DNA of 5,772 nt from an uncultured Oscillospiraceae bacterium. GTDB taxonomy: Bacteria > Bacillota > Clostridia > Oscillospirales > Oscillospiraceae. The stretch's first letter is position 1, and each line of letters begins with the position of its first letter. This document shows positions 1-5,766 of this stretch, in pieces. The notes under the pieces were generated by a model, which was not told where the DNA came from, ran no database searches, and was given only the letters and a program-made list of their open reading frames with translations. Location of the stretch: the NCBI GenBank assembly GCA_900769995.1, contig CAAGIT010000121.1, positions 1 to 5,772 on the forward strand, written 5' to 3'. The position numbers were made by a program, and so were the translations under genes.

Positions 1-7
1 AAATGCA

Positions 8-105
8 GTTAAAAAAGTTCGGAAATCTTCCTGTGTTTTCACAGAAACTAAAAAGAAGAAATTGCTGAAAAAATCTCAATTTTGGCGGTTCCGGACTTTT
101 TTGAC
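8..105 (+). other. Nested inverted repeat; candidate structured RNA or convergent 3' UTR
   Basis: Bases 8-24 pair with 89-105 as a 17-bp helix. Inside it, 26-30 pairs with 55-59 and continues into 31-35/40-44 (loop TTTT), leaving a 10-base A-rich bulge at 45-54; 60-64 pairs with 77-81 around a 12-base loop. The result is a three-way junction. The two non-Watson-Crick positions of the outer helix (10/103 and 19/94) are G-U pairs if the plus strand is transcribed but A-C mismatches on the minus strand, so a plus-strand RNA fits better. Six T residues (97-102) end the 3' arm. No coding frame is visible in the stretch. It may be a small RNA, the 3' end of a gene lying left of the window, or a short repeat element. 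The pairing was done by hand and the function is unknown. Confidence 0.3.
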
Positions 106-107
106 AG

Positions 108-147
108 CCTGCCTGGGGGCGTGAGTTTGGCTCACGCCCCCTGCAGG
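108..147. terminator. GC-rich hairpin between the nuclease stop and the left-hand region
   Basis: A perfect 11-bp stem (115-125 with 131-141, loop TTTGG) is extended by a further 5 bp (108-112 with 143-147) across a small internal loop. It starts 5 bases after the stop codon of the minus-strand nuclease gene. The T-rich tail ATTGTTTATT follows on the plus-strand side, so by sequence it suits termination of a rightward transcript better. On the minus strand the stem is followed by an A-run, not a U-run. It could still protect or end the nuclease mRNA, working as a shared convergent terminator. Confidence 0.6.
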
Positions 148-152
148 ATTGT

Positions 153-2504
153 TTATTCTGCGGTAAGATAACGGTAAAGGATGGTTGCGATCTGTGCGCG
201 GGTTGCGCTGTTGCGCGGCAGAAGCTTGCCATCGCTGCCGGAGATCAGACCGACGCTGACAGCCCAGTTCATTGCTTCCACTGCCCATGCGCTGACCGAA
301 TCGGCATCGGCAAATTCTGCCAGCTTGTCCTCCGCAACCGCTTCGGCCTTTGCCCAGCGATAGAGGATAGTCGCGATCTGCTCACGGCTGATCTCCTTGT
401 TCGGAGAGAAGGTTGTTTCGGATGTGCCGTTGACGATGCCGTTTTCCGCTGCCCAAATGACAGCCTTGGTGTACCAGATGTCGGAAGCGACATCCTCAAA
501 CGGTATTTCCGCTGCAACCTCGGGTTCATCTGCGATGCGGTAGAGGATGGTCACAAGCTGCGCACGGGTCAGACTGCCGTTCGGCTTGAACAGACCGTCG
601 GCGACACCGTTCATATAGCCCTCGTTCAGCATCATGGCAATGCCGTCGTGGTACCACAGGGAGCTGTCCAGATCGGTGTAGTCGTCGCAGGGATCATCCA
701 CAGGACCGGTAGCGGGGATGGACTCGGTCTTGGTTGCATCGCAGCGGGTGCAGGCATAGGTCATAACGCCGTCCTCGGTTTCGGTGGGCTTGGTGGTCAC
801 GGTACCCTTGTCCCAAGCGTGGCCGAGCTTGTCGACGTATTCGTTGCGGTATTCTCTGCCGCAGTTCTTGCATTTATGCAGGGTATAGCCCTTCGAGGTG
901 CAGGTCGGCGCGATCACGGTGTCGGTATCATCATGGCCTGCCGCAGGGGTGGATTCATAGGAAACAATCGTGCCGCAATCGTCACAGACGGTGTTAATGC
1001 GACCCTGTGCGGTGCAGGTCGGGTCGATGGTTTCGGTGTGGGTACTTTCGTGCTTGCAGAGATTAGAGAGATAATGATAAACCTCGCCGTCATAATAGCG
1101 GAAAACCGCATGGAACGTCGTCTCGGGGGCGGTGACAGAATAGCTTGCACCTGCGGCATAGCCTGCGGGAGCGGAGGTGGTATCCGCAACGCTCGACTTG
1201 CTCCAGCAGTAGAAGCTGTAGCCCTCGGTGCCCGTCGGGGTGCCGCTGACGGTCGCGAGCTTGACGGAATCTCCGACATAGGACGCAGTCACGCCGCTGA
1301 CGGTGACACCCTCGGGGACAATGTAGGTGATGGTGGCGGGTGTCTTTTGCTCAAAATTGACGGTCAGGGTGCAATCGGACTTGATGGAGCTGAGGGTGAA
1401 GGTGCTGCCGCTGCGTGTGACGGTGGCAGTGCCTTCGAGGGTGTAGGGATTGTTCTGGCTGATGCGGCAGCCATCGTTCGGGGTCGCGGTAACGACCTTG
1501 CCGTTCAGCTCAACGGTGCCGTAGTTGGGGTTGTTCGACAGAGCGGTGACAGTGTAGCTCGTGCCGTATTCTGCCGCCATGCCGGAGGGCGTTTTCATAT
1601 CGGAGGGAATGTCCTGACCGAACAGCAGCCATGCGAACTCGGGATAGTCGATGAAGACATTGCGGTTGCCCTGCACATTTTCGCACTGGTCATTTCTGCC
1701 CATTTCCCAAGCGTCAACGGGGTCTTCCTCGCACCACTGAAGCAGGGTTTCGAGGCTTTCAATGACCTTCAGACCGTTGTTGCCGCCGGAGTCGTTGGAG
1801 TCCTGCTTCGGATTGGGGTCGTCGGTGAACAGATTGCGTTCGCCCCAACGGACATAGACATACAGGAAGATACGTGCAACGTCGCCCTTGATGTTGTCGT
1901 TGACCTCGACAAGGTCGTTGCCGGCGGAATAATACAGGACATCCTTGCCGTTGTATTGCTTTGTGCTGTAGCTCGACAGAACGCCGCGGACATTGCCCAT
2001 GGTAAAATTGCTGCGGGTAGAGTTGACGGCATTGTCGGTCGGGCGCAGGTGATGCAGGTCGCAGCCGCCGTCCTGCTGATGGAAGGAGGCACGGCTCTTC
2101 GGCCAGACGTGTTCACGGTTATAGCTGCCGCTGACCGTGTCGCTGTAGAACAGAACGGCATCCGAGGAACCGGCATTGGCGTCGGTATCCGGCCAATAGC
2201 CGGTCAGGGAGTTATAGGAAACACTGTGGGTCATGGTCGTGTCCATGAGCGTTTGCAGTCTTTCGTACATCTCGCAGTCCACCGTGGTCAGACAGCTCGT
2301 GCTGCCGCCCTCGAGGGCGGCCATTTTTTCAAATGTGTAGTTGCCGGTGTAGTATGCCTTTGCCTGCGCGCTAAGCTCGGTGCAGAGCTGATGGCGTCTG
2401 CCGGTGTTGGTTTTGAGCGTGCCGGTTTTGGCGAATACGTTGGCAGTCAGGCTGACAACGATGACCAAAACCAGTAAAATGGACACGATGCGTTTACATT
2501 TCAT
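153..2504 (-). CDS. Secreted, SLH-anchored endonuclease I-family nuclease with InlB-like and CxxC repeats
   Basis: A 783-residue exported protein predicted to cut extracellular nucleic acid while bound to the cell wall. Residues 1-25 form a signal peptide (basic MKCKR, hydrophobic core, cleavage after VFA). Residues about 40-300 match the endonuclease I (EndA/Vvn/NucM) beta-beta-alpha-metal fold: YNREHVWPKS at 128-137 with Glu131 and the general-base His132, DLHHLRP at 149-155 and VNSTRSN at 160-166, where Asn161 is the likely metal ligand; FIDYPEFAWLLFG closes the domain. Six cysteines in the mature nuclease region could form disulfides. Residues 315-385 and 388-468 resemble (divergent) InlB/Listeria-Bacteroides repeats. 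Residues 483-600 hold three repeats of about 38 residues with CxxC knuckles. Three SLH domains fill 611-783, with LTRAQ, ISREQ and ATRAQ motifs, which bind pyruvylated wall polymer. The start is set by AAAGGAGA (2512-2519), 7 bases before ATG. Domain calls are from motifs; the biological target is inferred (DNA scavenging or biofilm/host DNA). Confidence 0.9.
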   Translation of the reverse strand: MKCKRIVSILLVLVIVVSLTANVFAKTGTLKTNTGRRHQLCTELSAQAKAYYTGNYTFEKMAALEGGSTSCLTTVDCEMYERLQTLMDTTMTHSVSYNSLTGYWPDTDANAGSSDAVLFYSDTVSGSYNREHVWPKSRASFHQQDGGCDLHHLRPTDNAVNSTRSNFTMGNVRGVLSSYSTKQYNGKDVLYYSAGNDLVEVNDNIKGDVARIFLYVYVRWGERNLFTDDPNPKQDSNDSGGNNGLKVIESLETLLQWCEEDPVDAWEMGRNDQCENVQGNRNVFIDYPEFAWLLFGQDIPSDMKTPSGMAAEYGTSYTVTALSNNPNYGTVELNGKVVTATPNDGCRISQNNPYTLEGTATVTRSGSTFTLSSIKSDCTLTVNFEQKTPATITYIVPEGVTVSGVTASYVGDSVKLATVSGTPTGTEGYSFYCWSKSSVADTTSAPAGYAAGASYSVTAPETTFHAVFRYYDGEVYHYLSNLCKHESTHTETIDPTCTAQGRINTVCDDCGTIVSYESTPAAGHDDTDTVIAPTCTSKGYTLHKCKNCGREYRNEYVDKLGHAWDKGTVTTKPTETEDGVMTYACTRCDATKTESIPATGPVDDPCDDYTDLDSSLWYHDGIAMMLNEGYMNGVADGLFKPNGSLTRAQLVTILYRIADEPEVAAEIPFEDVASDIWYTKAVIWAAENGIVNGTSETTFSPNKEISREQIATILYRWAKAEAVAEDKLAEFADADSVSAWAVEAMNWAVSVGLISGSDGKLLPRNSATRAQIATILYRYLTAE

Positions 2505-2536
2505 GGTAATTTCTCCTTTATCTTGCTGTACATTTT

Positions 2537-2545
2537 ATAATATCA
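2537..2545 (-). promoter_or_regulatory. Extended -10 promoter of the nuclease gene
   Basis: Read on the minus strand the bases are TGATATTAT: a TGn extension directly before a TATTAT -10 box, about 30 bases before the nuclease ATG. No good -35 hexamer is found 16-18 bases upstream, which is tolerable for an extended -10 promoter. The site lies in the AT-rich gap between the nuclease and sdaA. Confidence 0.5.
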
Positions 2546-2611
2546 CAAAATTGAACGGAAAGAAATGCCGAAAACGGGAAAAAGCCTTGTGAAAATGCAT
2601 AAAAATAACAG

Positions 2612-2682
2612 GAAAAAATGTGCAAAACGGCAAAAACAGCCGCTATATTCCAATCACCGATTAAAATAGGTATTTTAGTCGG
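2612..2682 (-). terminator. Probable terminator region after sdaA (two hairpins)
   Basis: Starting 9 bases after the sdaA stop, 2657-2668 can pair with 2671-2682 as an AT-rich stem (one A-C mismatch on the minus strand; a G-U pair if read on the plus strand). Further downstream on the minus strand, 2628-2631 pairs with 2639-2642 (CGGC/GCCG, 7-base loop), followed by TTTTGCACATTTTTT. Neither is a textbook terminator, but together they sit where sdaA transcription should end, before the nuclease promoter. The rest of the 187-bp gap holds only the nuclease promoter and ribosome-binding site. Confidence 0.4.
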
Positions 2683-2691
2683 CTTTCAGTA

Positions 2692-3903
2692 TCAGACGCG
2701 GCGGCGGTTATAGAGCTTGGCAAGGCCGCCCTCGGAGGTTTCGCGGTAGCCTTCGTGGAGGTGACTGCCGGTTTCCTTCATGGTGCGCACGACCATATCG
2801 AAGCTGATATTTCTCGTGCCGCACAGGAAGCCCGACAGATTAAAGGCATCCATTGCGCGCTTGGCGGCGACGGCATTTCGCTCGATGCAGGGGATCTGCA
2901 CCAGTCCGCAGATGGGGTCACAGGTCAGACCGAGCTGATGCTCCATGGCGATCTCTGCCGCGTATTCCGTCTCCTTAATGGAGTTTCCCATCAGGGTGCA
3001 CAGGGCGGCAGCCGCCATCGAGCAGGCGGTGCCGATCTCCGCCTGACAGCCGCATTCCGCACCGGAAATGGAGGCGTTGCGCTTGACCAGACTGCCGAAC
3101 AGACCCGCAACGGCAAGCGCCTCAAGAATCTTTTGGTCGGGCAGATTATGGCGTTCCTGCATATAGAGCAGCACCGCCGGCAGAACACCGCAGCTCCCAC
3201 AGGTCGGTGCAGTGACGACCACGCCGTTATCGGCATTTTCCTCTGCCACGGCATAGGCGTAGGAGCAGACGATGCGAAGCTCGCGCACCTGCGGCAGTTC
3301 GTTTTCCTTTTCCTGCGAGAACAGGTGCTTGGCTTTGCGCTGAACCTGCAAGCCGCCGGGCAGGACACCGTCCGTTTGCAGACCGACATAGACCGCCCGC
3401 TTCATCGTCCGCCAAACCTCCTCCAAAAAGCTCCAAATCTCAGGGCCTTCGTTGAGTTCGACGTATTCGCTCAGCGAGATATATCGCCATTCGCAGAACT
3501 GCTTGATCTCCGCAAAGGAATTCTCGGGATATGTTTCTTCTGCCTCCGACTGCGGCTCACCCTCGATGACAATATCGCCGCCGCCGACCGATAACACCCG
3601 CAAGGTTCCGAGCAGCTCCTTCCCGCGATAGGCAAAAAAGTCCATCGTGTTCGGATGCGGCAGCTCCTCCTCGGTAAATTCGCAGAACTGAATGTCCGTC
3701 CGGCCTCTGCCGAGTGTTTCATAGATCACGCGGTCGGTGCCATGCCCCTTGCCGGTCTTGGCAAGGGAGGCATAGAGCTTGACGGCAAAACGATCCGCTT
3801 CGGGATACAGCTCCAAAAAACGCTTGGCGGCGCGTTCCGGCCCCATTGTGTGAGAGCTTGACGGGCCTTTGCCGATTTTATAAACATCGCGGATGGATTT
3901 CAT
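2692..3903 (-). CDS. sdaA: L-serine dehydratase (L-serine ammonia-lyase), iron-sulfur dependent, single chain
   Basis: Cytoplasmic enzyme that deaminates L-serine to pyruvate and ammonia using a [4Fe-4S] cluster. The 403 residues hold the small (beta) domain first, with the family signature GPSSSHT at 13-19, and the large catalytic (alpha) domain from about residue 145. That domain shows APTCGSCG (232-239), GAECGCQAEIG (281-291) and CDPICGLVQIPCIERN (328-343). Cys286, Cys328 and Cys339 are the likely cluster ligands: their spacings of 42 and 11 equal those I recall for the Legionella enzyme (343, 385, 396). The chain is about 50 residues shorter than E. coli SdaA, mainly in the beta domain, and ends in basic residues without the C-terminal Cys described in Legionella. 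The start is supported by AGAGGTG (3911-3917) and an own promoter. The neighbours do not suggest a shared pathway; a role in serine catabolism for carbon and energy is inferred from the family. Confidence 0.95.
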   Translation of the reverse strand: MKSIRDVYKIGKGPSSSHTMGPERAAKRFLELYPEADRFAVKLYASLAKTGKGHGTDRVIYETLGRGRTDIQFCEFTEEELPHPNTMDFFAYRGKELLGTLRVLSVGGGDIVIEGEPQSEAEETYPENSFAEIKQFCEWRYISLSEYVELNEGPEIWSFLEEVWRTMKRAVYVGLQTDGVLPGGLQVQRKAKHLFSQEKENELPQVRELRIVCSYAYAVAEENADNGVVVTAPTCGSCGVLPAVLLYMQERHNLPDQKILEALAVAGLFGSLVKRNASISGAECGCQAEIGTACSMAAAALCTLMGNSIKETEYAAEIAMEHQLGLTCDPICGLVQIPCIERNAVAAKRAMDAFNLSGFLCGTRNISFDMVVRTMKETGSHLHEGYRETSEGGLAKLYNRRRV

Positions 3904-3931
3904 CCGAGCTCACCTCTTTGGTTTTTTTGAT

Positions 3932-3960
3932 ATTATACCAGCTCGAGCCGGAAAATGCAA
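3932..3960 (-). promoter_or_regulatory. Promoter of sdaA
   Basis: On the minus strand a consensus TATAAT -10 box (3932-3937) is preceded by a TGn extension and, 17 bases further upstream, by TTGCAT (3955-3960; TTG of TTGACA kept). It lies about 30 bases before the sdaA ATG and directly abuts the stop codon of the small gene at 3961. sdaA can therefore be transcribed on its own, with possible read-through from the small gene. Confidence 0.7.
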
Positions 3961-4119
3961 TCATTTTGCTGATGATTCCATCGCCTCCAGGGACAATTCA
4001 CCTGCCAGCTTAAACAGCGCATCGGCGAGCACGGTCTGCATCGGGATGCCCGTCAGCTCTGCAATGCGCCGATAAAAATCTGCAACGATCGGTTCTAAAG
4101 CAATGGTTACCTGTACCAT
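3961..4119 (-). CDS. Small protein, probable ribbon-helix-helix DNA-binding protein
   Basis: A 52-residue protein that is easily missed because of its length. ATG at 4119 is preceded, 7 bases upstream, by AAAGGAGG (4127-4134), the best ribosome-binding site in the window. The sequence starts MVQVTIALEP (a beta strand with alternating polar and hydrophobic residues), then an amphipathic helix (about 10-22), Thr-Gly at 23-24, and a second helix (about 26-42, PMQTVLADALFKLAGEL). Strand, helix, glycine turn, helix at this size is the layout of Arc/CopG/MetJ-type repressors (Arc about 53 residues, CopG about 45). The gene runs divergently from proS and ends at the -35 box of sdaA, 57 bases before the sdaA ATG. 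An autoregulator, an orphan antitoxin-like protein or a regulator of a neighbour are all possible; no toxin gene is adjacent. The fold assignment is inference from pattern, not homology. Confidence 0.65.
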   Translation of the reverse strand: MVQVTIALEPIVADFYRRIAELTGIPMQTVLADALFKLAGELSLEAMESSAK

Positions 4120-4154
4120 AAGCCTGCCTCCTTTGGGGCAAAAATCGGTAACCC

Positions 4155-4160
4155 ATCCTA
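4155..4160 (-). promoter_or_regulatory. Weak candidate -10 box of the small RHH-like gene
   Basis: Read on the minus strand the bases are TAGGAT (4 of 6 to TATAAT), which would place the transcript start about 30 bases before the ATG at 4119. No convincing -35 box goes with it. The small gene must be expressed from within 4120-4238, because proS diverges from there, and nothing better was found. The box overlaps the left copy of the 17-bp direct repeat. Confidence 0.2.
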
Positions 4161-4187
4161 TGCAGTACTTGACAGATGTGATATAAT
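4159..4187 (+). promoter_or_regulatory. Extended -10 promoter of proS
   Basis: A perfect TATAAT (4182-4187) carries a TGn extension (4179-4181). The hexamer 17 bases upstream (4159-4164, TATGCA) is a poor -35 box, so recognition would rest on the extended -10. The predicted start near 4194 gives a leader of about 45 bases, too short for a T-box. The leader contains a 5-bp hairpin (4205-4209 with 4214-4218) and an AGGGAG ribosome-binding site (4225-4230). Confidence 0.6.
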
Positions 4188-4238
4188 GAAAATCGGTAAA
4201 TCATCGCCGTCAGCGGCGTTAAAAAGGGAGATATACAA

Positions 4239-5675
4239 ATGGCGAAGGATAAGAAAGTCGAACAAATCACAGATATGGAGGTCGATTTTGCCCAGTGGTA
4301 CACCGACGTGTGCAAGAAGGCGGAATTGATCGATTATTCGTCCATCAAGGGTATGTTTATCTACCGTCCCTACGGCTATGCCATTTGGGAGAACATCCAG
4401 CGCTTGATGGATGCCGAATTCAAGAAAACCGGCGCGGAAAATGTCTATATGCCGATGCTGATTCCGGAATCCCTGCTGCAAAAGGAGAAGGATCACGTCG
4501 AGGGCTTTGCGCCCGAGTGCGCATGGGTCACCTACGGCGGCAGCGATAAGCTCGAGGAGCGTTACTGCATCCGCCCGACCTCTGAAACCCTGTTCTGCGA
4601 GCATTTCCGCGATATTATCCATTCCTGGCGCGATCTGCCGAAGATGTATAACCAGTGGTGCAGCGTTCTGCGTTGGGAAAAGACCAGCCGTCCGTTCCTG
4701 CGTCACCGCGAGTTCCTGTGGCAGGAGGGTCATACCATGCACGCCACGAAGGAAGAAGCTATGGCGGAAACCGAGCGGATGCTCAACGTCTATGCCGATT
4801 TCTGCGAAAACGTGCTGGCAATGCCTGTCACCCGCGGCAGAAAGACCGAGAAGGAAAAGTTCAACGGCGCGGAAGCGACCTATACCATCGAGTGCATGAT
4901 GCACGACCGCAAGGCATTGCAGGCGGGCACGTCCCATTTCTTCGGAGACGGCTTCGCAAGAGCCTTTGACATCCATTTCACGGATAAGAACAATCAGCAG
5001 GCGTTCCCGTTCCAGACCTCGTGGGGCGTTTCGACCCGTCTGATCGGCGGCATCATCATGACCCACGGCGATAATAACGGCCTGGTTCTGCCGCCGAAGA
5101 TCGCGCCCGTGCAGTTGGTCGTTATCCCCATTGCCATGCACAAGGAGGGCGTTTTGGACGCGGCCAAGGCAGTTGCCGACCGTCTGGCGGCAAGCGGTCT
5201 GCGCGTAAAGACCGATGCTTCCGAGCAAAGCCCCGGCTGGAAGTTTGCGGAGTATGAGATGAAGGGCGTACCCCTGCGTCTGGAGATCGGCCCGAAGGAT
5301 ATTGAGAACAACCAGTGCGTTCTGGTTCGCCGCGACAACCGTGAAAAGACCGTGGTTTCTCTGGATGAGCTGGAGAAGGTCGCTGCCGAGCTGCTCGAAG
5401 CTGTCCACAACGGCATTTTTGAGAAGGCAAAGAAGAATCTGGACGACCACATCTACGATGCCGAAACCCTGGAGGAAGCAAAGCGCTTGCAGCAGGAGCA
5501 TGGCGGCTTTATCCGCACCATGTGGTGCGGCGAGGAGGCGTGCGAGCTGAAGATGAAGGAAGAAGCCGGAATGTCCAGCCGCTGTATGCCGTTTGGCGCT
5601 CTGCCCATCGGTGACAAGTGCGCCGTCTGCGGCAAGCCTGCCGATAAGGTCATCTACTGGGGTGTCGCATACTGA
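4239..5675 (+). CDS. proS: Prolyl-tRNA synthetase, short (archaeal/eukaryote-like) form
   Basis: Cytoplasmic class II synthetase that activates proline with ATP and charges tRNA-Pro. Its 478 residues match the short ProRS class that lacks the long editing insertion of the E. coli enzyme. Class II motif 1 lies around 47-76; the TxE-type loop is RPTSE (112-116); motif 2 is LRWEK...RPFLRHREFLWQEGHT (144-166); motif 3 is WGVSTRLIGG...HGD (262-278). An anticodon-binding domain covers about 288-390, and a C-terminal zinc-binding extension follows. Cys430, Cys435, Cys461 and Cys464 (CX4C...CX2C) are the likely ligands, with the spacing I recall for the Thermus enzyme. The protein ends in Tyr, as is usual for this class, where the C-terminal carboxylate reaches the active site. 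ATG lies 8 bases after AGGGAG (4225-4230). It is transcribed alone, away from the small RHH-like gene. The full length and intact motifs indicate a functional enzyme. Confidence 0.97.
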   Translation: MAKDKKVEQITDMEVDFAQWYTDVCKKAELIDYSSIKGMFIYRPYGYAIWENIQRLMDAEFKKTGAENVYMPMLIPESLLQKEKDHVEGFAPECAWVTYGGSDKLEERYCIRPTSETLFCEHFRDIIHSWRDLPKMYNQWCSVLRWEKTSRPFLRHREFLWQEGHTMHATKEEAMAETERMLNVYADFCENVLAMPVTRGRKTEKEKFNGAEATYTIECMMHDRKALQAGTSHFFGDGFARAFDIHFTDKNNQQAFPFQTSWGVSTRLIGGIIMTHGDNNGLVLPPKIAPVQLVVIPIAMHKEGVLDAAKAVADRLAASGLRVKTDASEQSPGWKFAEYEMKGVPLRLEIGPKDIENNQCVLVRRDNREKTVVSLDELEKVAAELLEAVHNGIFEKAKKNLDDHIYDAETLEEAKRLQQEHGGFIRTMWCGEEACELKMKEEAGMSSRCMPFGALPIGDKCAVCGKPADKVIYWGVAY

Positions 5676-5682
5676 TAAATGT

Positions 5683-5719
5683 AAAGACCACCGGCTCAGC
5701 CGGTGGTCTTTCAGTTTGT
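5683..5719 (+). terminator. Rho-independent terminator of proS
   Basis: A perfect 13-bp stem (5683-5695 with 5699-5711, loop TCA) begins 7 bases after the proS stop. Its 5' arm opens with AAAGACC and its 3' arm ends in TCTTT, then CAGTTTG, a moderate U-rich tail. The stem's AAA/TTT ends make it usable in both directions. Confidence 0.85.
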
Positions 5720-5724
5720 CAAAA

Positions 5725-5766
5725 AGCCGCCAATCGTCAAAATCGTAGGGGCGGCTATCAGCCGCC
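5725..5766. repeat. GC-rich palindrome with a second copy of one arm (window edge)
   Basis: GGCGGCT (5750-5756) and AGCCGCC (5760-5766) form a perfect 7-bp hairpin with a 3-base loop. A second AGCCGCC lies at 5725-5731, so the middle arm could pair with either. The stretch beginning GTAGGGGCGG resembles short GC-rich repeats I recall from intergenic regions of gut clostridia, but that is memory, not a search. It is cut off by the window end. Confidence 0.4.

Larger units (their letters stand above)
4141..4205. repeat. Imperfect 17-bp direct repeat flanking the proS promoter
   Basis: Bases 4141-4157 and 4189-4205 match at 15 of 17 positions (AAAATCGGTAA, two differing bases, then CATC), with start points 48 bp apart. 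The left copy lies just upstream of the small gene's ribosome-binding site. The right copy begins two bases after the proS -10 box, over the expected transcription start. The placement suits operator sites, but no binding protein can be proven from sequence. Confidence 0.55.

Noticed and set aside
648..2477. 609-codon plus-strand frame opposite the nuclease gene
   Set aside because: It is codon-aligned antisense to a gene with clear domains, gives a Gly/Ala/Val-rich product with no recognisable family, and has no good ribosome-binding site. Its openness follows from sense-codon choice.
2755..3594. 279-codon plus-strand frame opposite sdaA
   Set aside because: It is antisense to conserved catalytic motifs, with no family match or ribosome-binding site of its own.
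3893..4075. 60-codon plus-strand frame opposite the small gene
   Set aside because: It is antisense to the 52-codon gene and the sdaA promoter and start, with no plausible ribosome-binding site.
4169..4174. Perfect TTGACA upstream of proS as its -35 box
   Set aside because: Only 7 bases separate it from TATAAT (4182-4187), too few for a sigma-70 type promoter, and no -10-like hexamer lies 16-18 bases downstream. It is probably chance.
4120..4238. T-box riboswitch ahead of proS
   Set aside because: Expected from Firmicute aminoacyl-tRNA synthetase genes, but the leader is only about 45 bases and has no T-box sequence, specifier stem or terminator/antiterminator pair.
4010..4315. 101-codon minus-strand frame overlapping the proS start and the small gene
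   Set aside because: It starts inside proS without a Shine-Dalgarno site, crosses the proS promoter, and its second half is an out-of-frame reading of the better supported 52-codon gene.
4158..5501. 447-codon minus-strand frame opposite proS
   Set aside because: It is codon-aligned antisense to an intact ProRS and has no recognisable domain. It would also run across the proS promoter and leader.
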